From Atrichornis clamosus (Eukaryota; Chordata; Aves; Passeriformes; Menuridae): a stretch of 64,000 nucleotides of DNA. Position 1 is the first letter of the stretch. Each line of letters starts with the position of its first letter. The notes beneath the pieces were generated by a model that had not been told where the DNA came from, ran no database searches, and saw only the letters and a program-made list of their open reading frames with translations. This document shows positions 1-21,500 of this stretch, piece after piece. Location of the stretch: the NCBI GenBank assembly GCA_013400975.1, contig WBMZ01003295.1:124001-188000 (forward strand). Direction: 5' to 3'. A program made the translations under genes and the position numbers.

Positions 1-336
1 GATTGTAATCTTTCTGAGTGGCCTGTGAAAGGAGAGCTACAGCCTTGGAGAACACGTGCAGTTAAACCAGTTAAACTGCCTTAACAACTGGTGCAGACTA
101 TGCAGCAAGGGAAAGTCAGACCCTTTCAAAAACAAAGCAATAATCCCCCCCACAATCTTTAGTCTCCTTTAGTTTTAGTGGCACATGGTGTGAACCATTT
201 ACTCATTACATTTTATATGAACTGGGATACAACAGGATTCATTGTGGTTACAATGGCACAGCAGGAAAGCTTCATTTTTACCATCTGCTCCCTACCAACC
301 GCCTGACATTCAGTATATTGGACAATTGTAACACAC

Positions 337-10584
<10,248 letters not shown>

Positions 10585-10835
10585 GATGAACCTCAATTTG
10601 TATTATTTATGTATTATGTGCAGTTTTGCTGCTGTCCCTTCAGTATGATACACCAATTTCTGGCTATGAAAAAAAAACCCAAATGAAGCACAAAACATTT
10701 AGTAAACACAACAGGCATCACTTTAGTTCTGGATACCTGTGCACGTCCCCCATTACACCTGCCTTGGCCACAAGCACTGGTGACAGCTTTACGGTTCTTT
10801 TTATACGGACGTTTTAAGCTAAAATCTGTCACCCA

Positions 10836-10905
10836 GTCCCGTTCAGGAATCTGAGAATTTGGGTTGGAAGGAAAGGGACTCTGAAGATCATCGAGTTCCA
10901 AACTC
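10836..10905 (-). repeat. Short degenerate CR1-like 3' fragment
   Basis: TTTGGGTTGGAAGGAAAGGG followed by AAGATCATCGAGTTCCAA resembles the extreme 3' end of CR1 in reverse orientation. It lies just upstream of the PRMT7 start exon, at the edge of the CpG island. Confidence 0.65.
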
Positions 10906-11217
10906 CTGAGAACGCAGGAGCAGCAAACCATTACGGAAAAACACCCCCCCGGCGGTGAAGCTCTTCGGGCCGGCAAAGGCCCCTCCTCCGGAGTCCCCAC
11001 ACCCCGCCCGAGGAGGGACCTGCATACCCCGCGCCGGGTCCCGAACAGCCCCTGCCGGGGCGGGGACAGGCCCGAGCCTTTCCCACCCCAGGAACGAGCT
11101 GCCATGGGGGACGGCGAAAACAGTCTCCGCCATCCCTTGCCCGGAACGCGCGCAGCGAGCCCGAGAAGCCGCGGGCTCGTTCCCTCCTCAGAGCCCCACG
11201 CCGGCCCCTCCACGGCC

Positions 11218-11285
11218 GCGTGTACCTGTCCCCCACACACGGCGTGTCCCTGCCCCATTCACCGCGTGTCCCTGCCCCACACACG
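11218..11285 (+). repeat. Minisatellite, about three 22-24 bp units
   Basis: Three tandem copies beginning GCGTGT at 11218, 11242 and 11264. The core is CGTGTCCCTGCCCCA followed by CACACG or TTCACC. A partial fourth unit may follow. It lies in the shared promoter, 100 bp upstream of the SLC7A6OS ATG. Confidence 0.85.
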
Positions 11286-11385
11286 CCGTACGCTCACCCC
11301 GCCGCTCAGCAGAGCCGCGCCGGCCCGGCGAGCCCCGCGCGAGGGCGTTGTTCCGTGGCCGCTCCCGCCCCTTCCCGCGGGCGCC

Positions 11386-11529
11386 ATGGCGGGCGCGGCT
11401 GTGCTGCGCGTCCAGCGGAAGCGCGGCGGCCCCGAGCCGGCCGAGGCGCTGCTCCTTTCCTGCAAGCGGCGGCGCGCCGAGCCCGTGGAGACGAGCCTCT
11501 TCAAGCTGGTGGCGACCGTGTCCTCCAAG
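11386..11529 (+). CDS. SLC7A6OS: SLC7A6OS exon 1
   Basis: 48 codons from the ATG. Encodes [25 protein letters not shown] and [10 protein letters not shown]. Donor GTACCG. Confidence 0.95.
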
Positions 11530-14500
11530 GTACCGGGCCTGGGGCAGGCCGGGCGGCGCGGCGTGGGCCGGCCCGTGCTCCTGGAGGGGTTTGGAAAGCA
11601 GCCACCCTCCCTGGGTTTCGTGCTGCTCCTCGCGGGTGCTCTGTGGATGCGGCGCTCCGGAGAGTAGCCCGGCCCCGAGCAGCGCCGTCCTGTCCCGGTA
11701 ACCGAGGGCATGGCCGCTCCTCCTGCGCTGTGACAGCTGCGGGCGGCGCAGGACTAGAGCTACGGGCCACAGCACACAGTGACCACCGTGAAAAGCTGGG
11801 CTCAGCACTCGCTTTTTCATACTTTGAGACTGTTCTTCACTTGGAAACGGAACAGTCAGTAAGCGAAGCCTCAATTTCTGCTGTGTGAGGTACTGAAGCT
11901 CAGCCCTGCAAGGATGATAACTACTATACACCATCCAGCCTTTTATATTGAACAAGACTGGTCTATCCTGGTGAATAGTCCTTACAGGACACTATAAAGG
12001 ATATTACACCTTAAATTTAGGTCCATCACAGTCTTCCAAAGGCATGTGTTTTTGTTTGGAGGGTTATTCTGTACCACAAAGTTGTTTAAAAATCAAATTG
12101 ACAGAGTCTTAGAACTCTTGTTCTGTATCTTTTGCTTTCTTCCCCTCATAACAAGAGAATATTATGATTTTTGTGTTACTTAAAACAATAGTAGAAGTTT
12201 CTTGAATGTTAGGATTCTTGGTACTGCAGTTCTTACTGCACCAGTAGTAGTAGTTACTAACCCCTTCTAGGAAAGAGCATGACTTGCTGTGTTGATGGTG
12301 TCATTCTAGTCCTCATCTTTTTTGTTCCTTTTTCCCAGAATGAACCGGTTCAGAAATATGTCAGAGATGCAATCACACGAGACAGAGCAGCTCAGAGTCT
12401 GCGACCCTCTTTGGGAAGCACTCAGCGAGTCATCCAGGAGCTCCGTTCTTCCAAGCAAGTGCAAAGGAAGGAGAACCGCTACCGGGTGGTGTCCAGCCAC
12501 CGCCCCGACTGTACCGGAACAGCTGCGCTGGCCACACACGGCGAGGCCGCGCTCCACGGGGACACGCCAGACTCCGAGGCAAAGGAAGATGCTTCTCCAG
12601 AGGAGAGTGGTGCTGTCTGTAAGAGTTCGGACTGCTGTGGGAAGTTCCAGTTGTTTGATATTGTACAAGAAGAGGAGATGGTGGGAGGCTCCGGCGTAAC
12701 TGCTGCAAACGCACAGGTCAGCTAATGAACTCAGCTAATGAACATAGTGTGCTTGAGGTACTTTGGTACCACTGCTGAGTGGTACATGTGGGCAGACTGC
12801 TGTGGGAGTTTGCATTGTAAGTATTCCACTATTTAATAGGAGCCTTAACTAGGTATTTGCAAGTTGGAATGTTGTACAGAGACTTTTATGAGGATCCTTA
12901 AGTGCACTAATATTGTTGAGACAGTGTGTGGAGTTCCTGCTTAAGGAAGGGCTTGTACCACTCTGTTTTTTTCTGTGCACTGGTCTGATGTGTAAGTTCT
13001 CATGTTCATGTTCATGTTCAGGTGATCACTGAGGTTTTTTTATTAACTTCTCTGCCTAGAAAAGGAAAAATCTAATTCATTGTCCTCTCATCTACCTAGC
13101 TGCCTAGGAACTGCATTTGTAGGCAAGATTCCCTCAAGGAAAGATGCTTTTGAGCCTCCTTTCTCATAGTTCCAATATGCGGTTTTATTGTGTATTTTGT
13201 TTTAGCAGAACTCCAGGAGTTTGATAGACTGCTTAAACCATTACATCCTGTTTTCATTGGTATTAGGAGTTCAGTATGTTTTCAGTTGGAGGAGTATCTG
13301 CTCAGTGTCTAGTGTGGTTTTAAATATACAAAAGCTGTGCTTTCTGTGTAAGGTTGCCTTCCACAGAATACAGTGTTCAGAAGCTTTTGTATTAGACTCC
13401 TAACTATACGGGAAGGTGAGAGGGCTGTGTATGCCTTGGTAGTCCCTTCACTGTATGTAAGTACATGTGGATGCTTTCCTTTTGTAGCCCACCACAGCTC
13501 TGAGGAAAACTTCAGTGCTTAATGTTGAAGAAGATATCAGGAGAGGAAAAGCCCAGCCAGCTGTCATCCTTCAGCATTTCTTATAGGTTCTGTCAGGACT
13601 TTGACAGCAAACTTTCTATTAAGCAAGTAGTTTAGCCAGACATTGGAGTTTTGTTAGTTAACTGTTACCACTCCACTACTTAAACAAAACTGAGGTAGCC
13701 GTAAAATTTTCTTTGTGCATTTTTTAGAACCTAGCAGTTTGTGTTGAAAGCAAGAAGTAAGCTTTCTTCTTCATTCTCCAAGTATTCAGAATAAAATGAG
13801 CAGCAGGTCTGTAGCTGCTCCTCAGAACTATCGAGTTCAGGAGACACCACTGGGGATTGGACAAGATATTCTGAGAAGTTCTAGGAGGGAAAAACTGGTG
13901 CAACAAACTGCCTGTGTAGACCTTCAGGTACAGGTCACTGAAGCAAATACACTGCAAATAATTTATTAGGGAGAACATGAAGAAATTTCTTCTGTGTTAA
14001 TGTTGAACTAAGGAAATAAAACTGTCTGTAGGGCCTGCCAGCCTTTTTCTGTTTACCCGTCACATTTCCATTGTTTCTCCTGCATCCTTTGTATACTGTA
14101 ACTTGCTTCCATATTCACACTACTGTCTGCACATGTTCCCTGCAGTGCTGCAGGGGTAATGCTCTGCACAGCATGGGCTGTCTTAAAACTTGTCTGTTCA
14201 ATCAACATGTCAGCAGAAGCAGATGAATGGTCTTACAGGGCTGTCATATCCCCTTCAATAATTTCTAATGGACTGGTCACAGAAGTTTTCTCCTATTGTT
14301 TGAAACACATACTATTGAAATATGCACAGTACTACAGTAATTGGGAAATTCTCTGATGTCTTTCTGTTCTAGGTTGCCACTGTTCTGAAAGCATTCCAAT
14401 GGGAAAGGGTTTTGGTCTCAAATTTCAGAATGTCATCCCTGGCTAGCTACAAAGAAAACTGTTGGATGTAAATAAGACTTTGCATGACTTTAGTGGAAAC

Positions 14501-16317
14501 ATGCATTTTTAATTTTTTCTCAGCAGAAGACTGATCCTGATGCAATTCTTTGCAATGCAGTGGAGATGATCCGTGAGCGTTTAAATGTTTCTGAAGATGG
14601 TAAAAAAGAACATTGTGACAAAGGAGAAGAGTATGTTTATGACATCTACTATAAGGAAACATCAGCCCCTGGTTGGATTGAAAATATCCTTTCTGTACAG
14701 CCCTACAGAGAAGAGTATGAATGGGTAAGGGTGTGGAGAAAACCCAATCTTTCTTAAATAGAAAGGTCACAAATAAAACATGCTTAAAGTCCTTCTATTA
14801 AAAGTTGCCATGCCAAGAAAGGTCCTTTAAGATAGATACTACACGTAAGATACACACTACATGATACTACTCAGTGACTTCTGCATTGGGCCTTTTTTAA
14901 CTGCCAGTCCTGTGTTCCTGCAGGTTCCTGTTGATTCAAGGACATGACCACAATGAAAACGGAAGGGATGGTGCTGATGTAATCAGCAGAATCCCTCTGG
15001 TTTCCAACTACCGATTAAATTTTGGCACAGAAATGTAGACTTGAGTTCATGTCTCATTTGTGATTAGGAGGCAGCGATAAAAATGTCGTTGTAAATACAT
15101 CTGAGTGAAAAGAGGAGCAAGGTGGGGGACTACACACTACTTTTCAGTATTTGAGGACTTGACTTTAACCTTCCTATGAGAGATTTTTTCCTAGTAGAAT
15201 TATACTTCAGTGACTGGAGTTAGGAAGTTTAATACCGTCTTTTGTTGTATAGAGCCTGTAATCAATACACTTGTATGCTGGGAACCTGAAACTTCTTTTC
15301 CTTATCTATTACACTACTGCTGAAGTGAGCATGATTAAGTTAGATGTTAACATTTAAATGCTGGAGTGGAACATATATGTGAATAACTGATTTTTCACCT
15401 TAAGAAGATTTAAGTGTTCTGGTGAATATAGTGACAAGTCAGATTTTTCTTCAGTGTGCCTTGTGTGGCTGCAGAATTCATTATGCATGACATTGATAAG
15501 TATCTCCTGTCTCTTCCTCATCTCTATAATACTGCATATAAGTGGATGAAAACCCACTTAACATTCACTAGAGACACTCAGCATTATGTTTTGTGTTGGT
15601 ATGCAGGTAAATGAGGATCCTGGTCCAGAGGAAGTATATGAAGATGAAGATGATGAAAATGATGAAAATAACTGGCGCAATGACTATCCTGAAGAAGATG
15701 AATTCTTACCTGAGGATGGTGACGGAGAAAAAGGTACATCTGTCATAAGTGCTGTTTGCTTTCATGCTGCACATGTATACATCCCATCCTTTTTAAATGC
15801 TATCCCAAAAACAACTTAGCTGAGCACTGCTGGGGTAGTGTTCTGCTCTTCTAATGGGTGACACCTGCTTAGAGACGGATTATCTTCCTTGGAACTAGAG
15901 GAGTTCTTAGTGTTTTTGAAAAGCCAAAATTAAGAAGTCAAATTCAGGCTGCTGAAATTGCAAAGGCTGGCTTGCTTTGAGAAGGAACCTATGACTTGGG
16001 TCCACATGCTTGTGAAACACTGCATCTGCCTTCTTAAGTCCCTACCCCAGAGTACTCCAAGCACAATTCAAACCTCACCTAATACAGCTGTTCAGTCTTT
16101 GTTAATTTCTCAAGATGCTTAAACTAGTCTTTTTAACTTAATTATTTCACTACAAAGAAGGCATAATCTAGAAGTGTTTGATGTTTTTCCTGTAGAGTCT
16201 GAAGAGAGCTTCAGTGATGAGGACCAATGTTACAGGAGAAGAACATGGGACAAATACCGACAGGAGATTCTACAGGAGTTTGGATATGATGAGATCGAAG
16301 ATTTGGGGTCTGACTAA
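11386..16317 (+). CDS. SLC7A6OS: SLC7A6OS, RNA polymerase II nuclear import factor (IWR1 orthologue)
   Basis: Orthologue of yeast Iwr1, which escorts assembled RNA polymerase II into the nucleus. Five coding exons: 11386-11529, 12339-12716, 14527-14724, 15607-15733 and 16196-16317. They join in phase to 322 residues (human 309). The N-terminus [15 protein letters not shown] with CKRRRAE resembles the basic nuclear-localisation region of the family. The conserved IWR1 core is [20 protein letters not shown] in exon 3. Exon 4 is strongly acidic ([20 protein letters not shown]), and the C-terminus is [13 protein letters not shown]. The ATG in GGCGCCATGG has a good Kozak context. Head-to-head with PRMT7 and tail-to-tail with SLC7A6, the arrangement that gave the gene its 'opposite strand' name. 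Confidence 0.96.
12339..12716 (+). CDS. SLC7A6OS: SLC7A6OS exon 2
   Basis: 126 codons, [19 protein letters not shown] to AANAQ. This variable region contains [10 protein letters not shown] and [11 protein letters not shown], which match the mammalian RYRVLSS and FQLLDLVHEE. Acceptor TTTCCCAG, donor GTCAGC. Confidence 0.94.
12998..13020 (+). repeat. Hexanucleotide repeat (CATGTT)n
   Basis: Three and a half tandem copies of CATGTT in SLC7A6OS intron 2. Confidence 0.8.
14527..14724 (+). CDS. SLC7A6OS: SLC7A6OS exon 3 (IWR1 core)
   Basis: 66 codons, [19 protein letters not shown] through [17 protein letters not shown]. The acceptor is a tandem TTCTCAGCAG|AAG, so an extra glutamine can be included if the first AG (14523) is used. 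Donor GTAAGG. Confidence 0.95.
15607..15733 (+). CDS. SLC7A6OS: SLC7A6OS exon 4 (acidic)
   Basis: Encodes [33 protein letters not shown] and EDGDGEK. Most residues are D, E or N. Acceptor TATGCAG, donor GTACAT. Confidence 0.95.
16196..16317 (+). CDS. SLC7A6OS: SLC7A6OS exon 5 (stop)
   Basis: Encodes [40 protein letters not shown] and the TAA at 16315. The ending matches the mammalian KEFGYDSPHDLDSD. Confidence 0.95.
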
Positions 16318-16852
16318 CAGTCCTTTTTTGAAGATGAAATGCATACTGAAGGTGAAATTCTGCTGCTGTAGGAGGAGGCATTACCTGAGCAGCCAACTTC
16401 AGCTGGTAGATACGAAACAGATGGCTGTGAGTATGGCTGCTTGACAACACAAATTTTTGTTCCAAGCACAAGATGCTCTATGCTTTAAAATAGAATTTTC
16501 TGCCCACTGAGGTTCTGAAAGGACTTTTTTTCCACCCTGCCCCCCCACCCAAAGCTGCATGCCCAAGAGTTTGTACCAGTAGCAAACATACCTCCACGTG
16601 TATGGAGGTACTGTTGTTGGCAGAAGCCCTTCTGGTCATGACTAATGTGTCAGTTTTCACAAGAAGATCAATGTGTCTGCCCTGATGGCAAGTGGAAGTC
16701 CTGGCAAAAGGCACCGTGTCCTAGTGCTTGTTCCTAAGTGTCAAGTTACTTCCTTCACAAGTGGTTGAGCTTATGAAATGCCTTGACCTCTGTTCCAATT
16801 ACTCTCCCCAGTAGTTTTTACTGTTGGAGTATTTAGGTGCATTTAAATTGTA

Positions 16853-16858
16853 AATAAA
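16853..16858 (+). terminator. SLC7A6OS: SLC7A6OS poly(A) signal
   Basis: AATAAA in TTGTAAATAAAAATT, about 540 nt after the stop, followed by a T-rich downstream element. Confidence 0.85.
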
Positions 16859-17514
16859 AATTTTTTTTGACTAAAAGTTTTCTTTACTCCTTTAAAGATC
16901 ATAGAAGTTGGTCACTATTTTAACGTGCATTCGTAAATCTTTAAAACAATTTAATTGTACCTGTTTGGACACACAGTATTTCAGCACTTTCCTGCTTGAG
17001 TCTGTAAAAAATAGCTAATAGGATGTTAGGTCAATGTCATGCATGAGCTGTAGGTTGCAGCAATGACATAGGACAGTTAGTTCTGACTGGTAGTGGCAAA
17101 GTAGTGGAGGCAAAGTATTTTTGTTTGTTTCAGAGAAAGGTTAATATGGCAGTGCAACAATCCAAATATTCCTGCAATTACTCAGGTTTCCGATGCAGCT
17201 GCGGTGCACCATTTGAAGTGTGTATTGCTTCAGCCATAATCCTGTAACTACAAGATTTAGTTCACCTGAAATGCATAAAACCATACATGTGGCTAAACTC
17301 AGGTCCACTGAGGTAGAAATTCTGAACTAAGGTAATTCCAGGTATGTTTTTGAAGTACATCTCACTTTGCTAGACAAACAGGCTGCTGCCTTGTTACCTT
17401 TTGCTGCACCAAAATTCAATATCAAAAGTGTCCTGATTTTAGGCTTACAGCTTTGGAATTACAAATACTATTAATTAGCATGTCTGTGCTGCAATAGTAC
17501 TTTTTAATTCTGGT

Positions 17515-17520
17515 TTTATT
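17515..17520 (-). terminator. SLC7A6: Candidate SLC7A6 poly(A) signal
   Basis: TTTATT on the plus strand, i.e. AATAAA in the direction of SLC7A6, about 975 nt after its stop codon. It is the only canonical hexamer I found between that stop and the SLC7A6OS poly(A) signal. If it is used, the two convergent genes end about 650 bp apart without overlap. Confidence 0.55.
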
Positions 17521-18494
17521 TCTAGTTTCTCTCCCTGCTACTTAAGTTTTCAAAATCTAGCTGCTGCCACAGAACTTCTGCTACAGAAGGAAAAAAAAAA
17601 AAGTAATGGTTTCTTTTGTGAGGTTTTGGATGGTCATTTTCTAATTAACGGCACTGAAATTTATAAAGGGAATTTTCTGACTGCTGAGGCAACACAGCTA
17701 ATGTGTGTTCACTGAAACACTTCACAAACAAATGCTTTTAGACTTCAAACAGAACATTTTAATTTTGGAAGTTTCATAAAAACTAGCAGCAGTTGAAGAA
17801 GTACCAACAAGCTAACAAGAAAGAATTATCAAATGTTAATCAAATCTTTAGTGCCAAGGTACTTTGTTGATTTAATCCTTGCCACAGTTGGGTACCACAT
17901 TTCCGTAAAGCTGACAGAATAAAATACTTATCTTGAAGGGAGGAAGAATGGTTCAGTCATTAAATAATGAAGCATAACTTCATTCAGTTTTTCTATTCCT
18001 AACGATAAATTAGGTAGTCGCGACCAGTTGTCTTCTGGGGTAAAACTGAGATAGCACAACAAATCATTTCATGCAAACATCCATCAGAATGAAGCTGGAA
18101 ATGACTTGTTCTTTGGAGTCAAAGTGGGTCTCAGTCTAACTTAAAAATGCATTATTTCACCACCTGCTTCTGCAGAAATCTAATTTGATCCATTAGCTCT
18201 TACCATTTGAATACCAATTCTGAAGAAGGAACAGGATTGACGCACAGCTTGTGTGAGTAGGTAATGAGGAAGTAATCATTATCCAATGAAAACCTGCCCT
18301 GAAAATATGCCACCGTTTAGGAGGGTGACACAAGGGCATGATCTATGTTGGAATCCAACTGCAATTAAGTACATTTTCAGCATTTCTGAAAGACCCCTGA
18401 AAACAGTTTTCCTGTTTCCTCCAGTTCCAGCTCTTCCCTTTTGTTTTTGTAATTGCTTTATCCTCCCTCCTGCTTCTTGTAATGGCTTTAAACT

Positions 18495-18589
18495 TTAGTT
18501 TGATTTGATTTCTAACTTCTTTTCTTCATTTGTGTCCATCTCTGTTAAAACACAGTAACAGAGCAGCTGCATGTTTCGTGTGACTGCAC
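18495..18589 (-). CDS. SLC7A6: SLC7A6 last coding exon
   Basis: Encodes [30 protein letters not shown] and TAA. It matches the human tail (AITRGTQQLCFCVLTELD) in position and sense. Acceptor TTCCTGTGCAG. Confidence 0.92.
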
Positions 18590-21500
18590 CTGCACAGGAA
18601 ATTGGAGACAGATCAGAACAGCCGCGTATCTCACTCTAATTACACTCCACATCTGACTAATGAAAGCTGTCAGGAATGCTGACTCTTTAGGGAAACAAAC
18701 AATAAAAGTTAATACAGTAACTGTCTTTCAGTCATTTTTTTTTTACAGTATTTAAAACTGTTCCGTGGATATCCTAGGGTGTTTTGCTGCTTGGCACATG
18801 CCAAGTAACAAGTAAAATCTTTTTTTCTGTAATTAATATTGTAAAACTGGTGGAATAAAAAAAAAAGTAAAACTAACAGCACAAGAAAAGTTACGAGATT
18901 ACCGATATTTACATATGTGCTACTGCTGCAGCACCACATCCTGTTCCTGTGTAAGATTATGCTATAAGCTTTCCTTACCACATCCCTCATCATGGTTGTC
19001 TCACATGTAAGGATAAGTGCACTGCTGGAGAAAAATGGGTACCTTAACTGCTGTAATTCAACACAAGGCAAAATTCCATTTGTTACTGAGATAAAATCTA
19101 TCCATTTTCAAAACACCTGATTCAGTAAAGCTCAACAGTTTGTTGAGCTACCAAGAATGTTCAGACCTTTTACAGTCATGAACCTTGCTTAAAATAGAGA
19201 TTTTCTGATGTTTTGGCTATTGCTGAAGTGTCTGCACAGTATCAAGGCTTCTTTTTCTTTCCTCCCACTCTGCTCTTCCTGCAGGCAGGATGGGGAAGAG
19301 CAGGAAGTTCGGCAGGAAGATGGCCAGAACAGCTGACCCAAACAAGGCAAAGGGCTATTTCATGCTGTATAATGTCACACTCAGCAATAAAAACGGGTAG
19401 AGCAGGAAGTGTGTGCATGTGGGAGGACAGTGTCTTCCCATACAGCTGTTGCTTGGAGTCTGGCTGCACATTGGACTGCTTGTGGGATGTGGTAAGGGGT
19501 TGATTGCTCTTGTAGCAGCAGGTTTTTTCTCCCCTCTTCACTTACTAAACTGTCTTTAACTTGATCAACAGGTCTTCCCACCTTTGTTCTTCCTATTCAG
19601 CCCCTCATCCTGCTGGGGGTGCTGCCTACCCAGCAGCTCTGTGGGTACTCAGCTGCTGGCTGGGGTCAGCCCACCACAACCCCTTTCATCAACAGACCAA
19701 GAGTCACCTATTTAAATTTCCTCTTTCCTACCAACATCTCCAACTAACAAACTTACCTAAAATCTTGTTAATAAATTGAGGTCTCCTTGATGCAGGTAAA
19801 TAGACTCCCAAGAAGAAGACTGGAATTCCAGATAAAGCAATGGCAATTCCAATCAATGAATTTATAGTATCACTGTAGAGTGGTACTACCACCAAAAACA
19901 CTGTGCATATACAGAATATTATCGGGAAAGCCAGACTCAGCTGGAGACAGAAAAAGAGAACAGAATGTTAATGAAATATTCATTGTCTACTGTTACAAAC
20001 GTTGTGATACAGACTTTTCCCTCTGAAACCCACTTTGTGAAATTACCTGCTCTTACTCTCATGTATCTGACTATTTAGGACCATAAGCAAATTGCAGAAT
20101 TATTCTTAACAAACTGCTGCTAAAAATTGCAAAAGTAATCAAGTATGGTAACTCTGCTGTGCTGAAAGAAAGTGCACTGTGGCATGAAATGTTTCTGGAC
20201 AAATCCAGTAAAACTTGGGAAGAAACAAGAATTACTGACATTTTTGAGCAGACTACCGAAGCCTGAGAAGATCATGAGAGGATCAGGTATCACCAGAGCT
20301 AGATGTGGTCCACAGACAGAGGTATTTGAGCATTCCCAATCAGAGATCTCTAATGCAAGATAAAAGGCTAACTGCTATGTTAGCCTGTTGAGACATTCTC
20401 CAGTAGACAGAAGGGATACTGCTTGAACTAGCATATAATAAAAGAGTACACCATTACAACCACCTCTCATTCTTACCTAGCAGACAAGCTAACTTTCACG
20501 GTACAATATCAAATGGAAACCATCCTGATCAATTTGCAACCTTTACACATAACGTATATGGTCTACATATGAGACAGTACTTTCACATTATATGGAAGCC
20601 AGGGATTTTAAACAATTGTGTAGTGAGTATTACCTTAAGAGGCCTGGGTCGATCTGGTTCCTTCCAACGTAGATATAACTGCCCAGCAATAGACAGACCA
20701 ACAAAAAACCAGTAACTGAAACTGAAGTAATTAATAAGCTTGAAGACATCTTCCACAGCCAGATAAATAAGGGTCATAACACACTGTCAGAAAAGAACAG
20801 GAGTGAGAATCTAACAACAGAAGTTTTAAACTTACTATTTATGCTGCTTTTTGCCTTTAAGTAACACCTTATTCTCCTTGGTGTTTGGCACAATTTCATG
20901 CCTCAAAAACCCACTTTCTGAGCAATCACCTTGGTGACAGTAAATTTGAAGTTCTCTCTTGTGAATTTTTAAAGTTTTCCCTCGAATAATTCATATAGTC
21001 CCATCTGAGCATTTGAAAAGCAAAGCAATAGTAACTTACATTGAAGAGCAGTGCTGGCACAGGTGTGAACCTCCCTATGTGGATCATAGACAACAGATCA
21101 GGAAGGTGACCTTCTCGAGATCCTACAAAAAATAACCTGAAAAAAAAATCGTAAGAAAACACACGTTGAGACCACAGGCAAGAGAGAATATATTCTAGAA
21201 AATCAAAGAGTAACACCAGTCAAAACAAATATTTACACCACTGAATTTCCATCCTTTAAACTGGAACCTGGATTCAACCCTTGTAAAGATGTACTGTACA
21301 ACAACTGCTGAAAGATATGTAAGCTTTTAGAAACATGCTGTTAACACCCACTTTAAAAAAAAGATCCTACAGGTAAAACAGACAACATCTACAGTAACAA
21401 ACAAATTTCTATTGCTTCACAAAATTCTAAAAGCTAGCACTGAAAACACTCCAGCTAATGGAAGATCTAGTTTTCAATGTCAACCAGAAGAGATTGCCAG

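Larger units (their letters stand above)
10930..11760. promoter_or_regulatory. CpG island: shared promoter of PRMT7 and SLC7A6OS
   Basis: An abrupt switch to GC-rich, CpG-dense sequence between the two divergent first exons. SLC7A6OS starts inside it at 11386. PRMT7 needs a non-coding first exon here; plausible minus-strand donors are GACAG|GTACA at 11226 and GCGGG|GTGAGC at 11298, but which is used cannot be told from sequence. No clear TATA box, as expected for such promoters. Confidence 0.85.

Noticed and set aside
10955..11955. Several 150-255 codon frames on both strands around the SLC7A6OS start
   Set aside because: Shadow frames of the CpG island and of SLC7A6OS exon 1; only the frame at 11386 continues across splice joins.
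18709..19071. 120-codon minus-strand frame in SLC7A6 intron 8
   Set aside because: AT-rich, no splice-compatible role; the true last exon is 18589-18495.
19285..19400. Small plus-strand frame [20 protein letters not shown] after a TTCCTGCAG
   Set aside because: Thirty-six codons with no partner exon, antisense within SLC7A6 intron 8, no recognised family.
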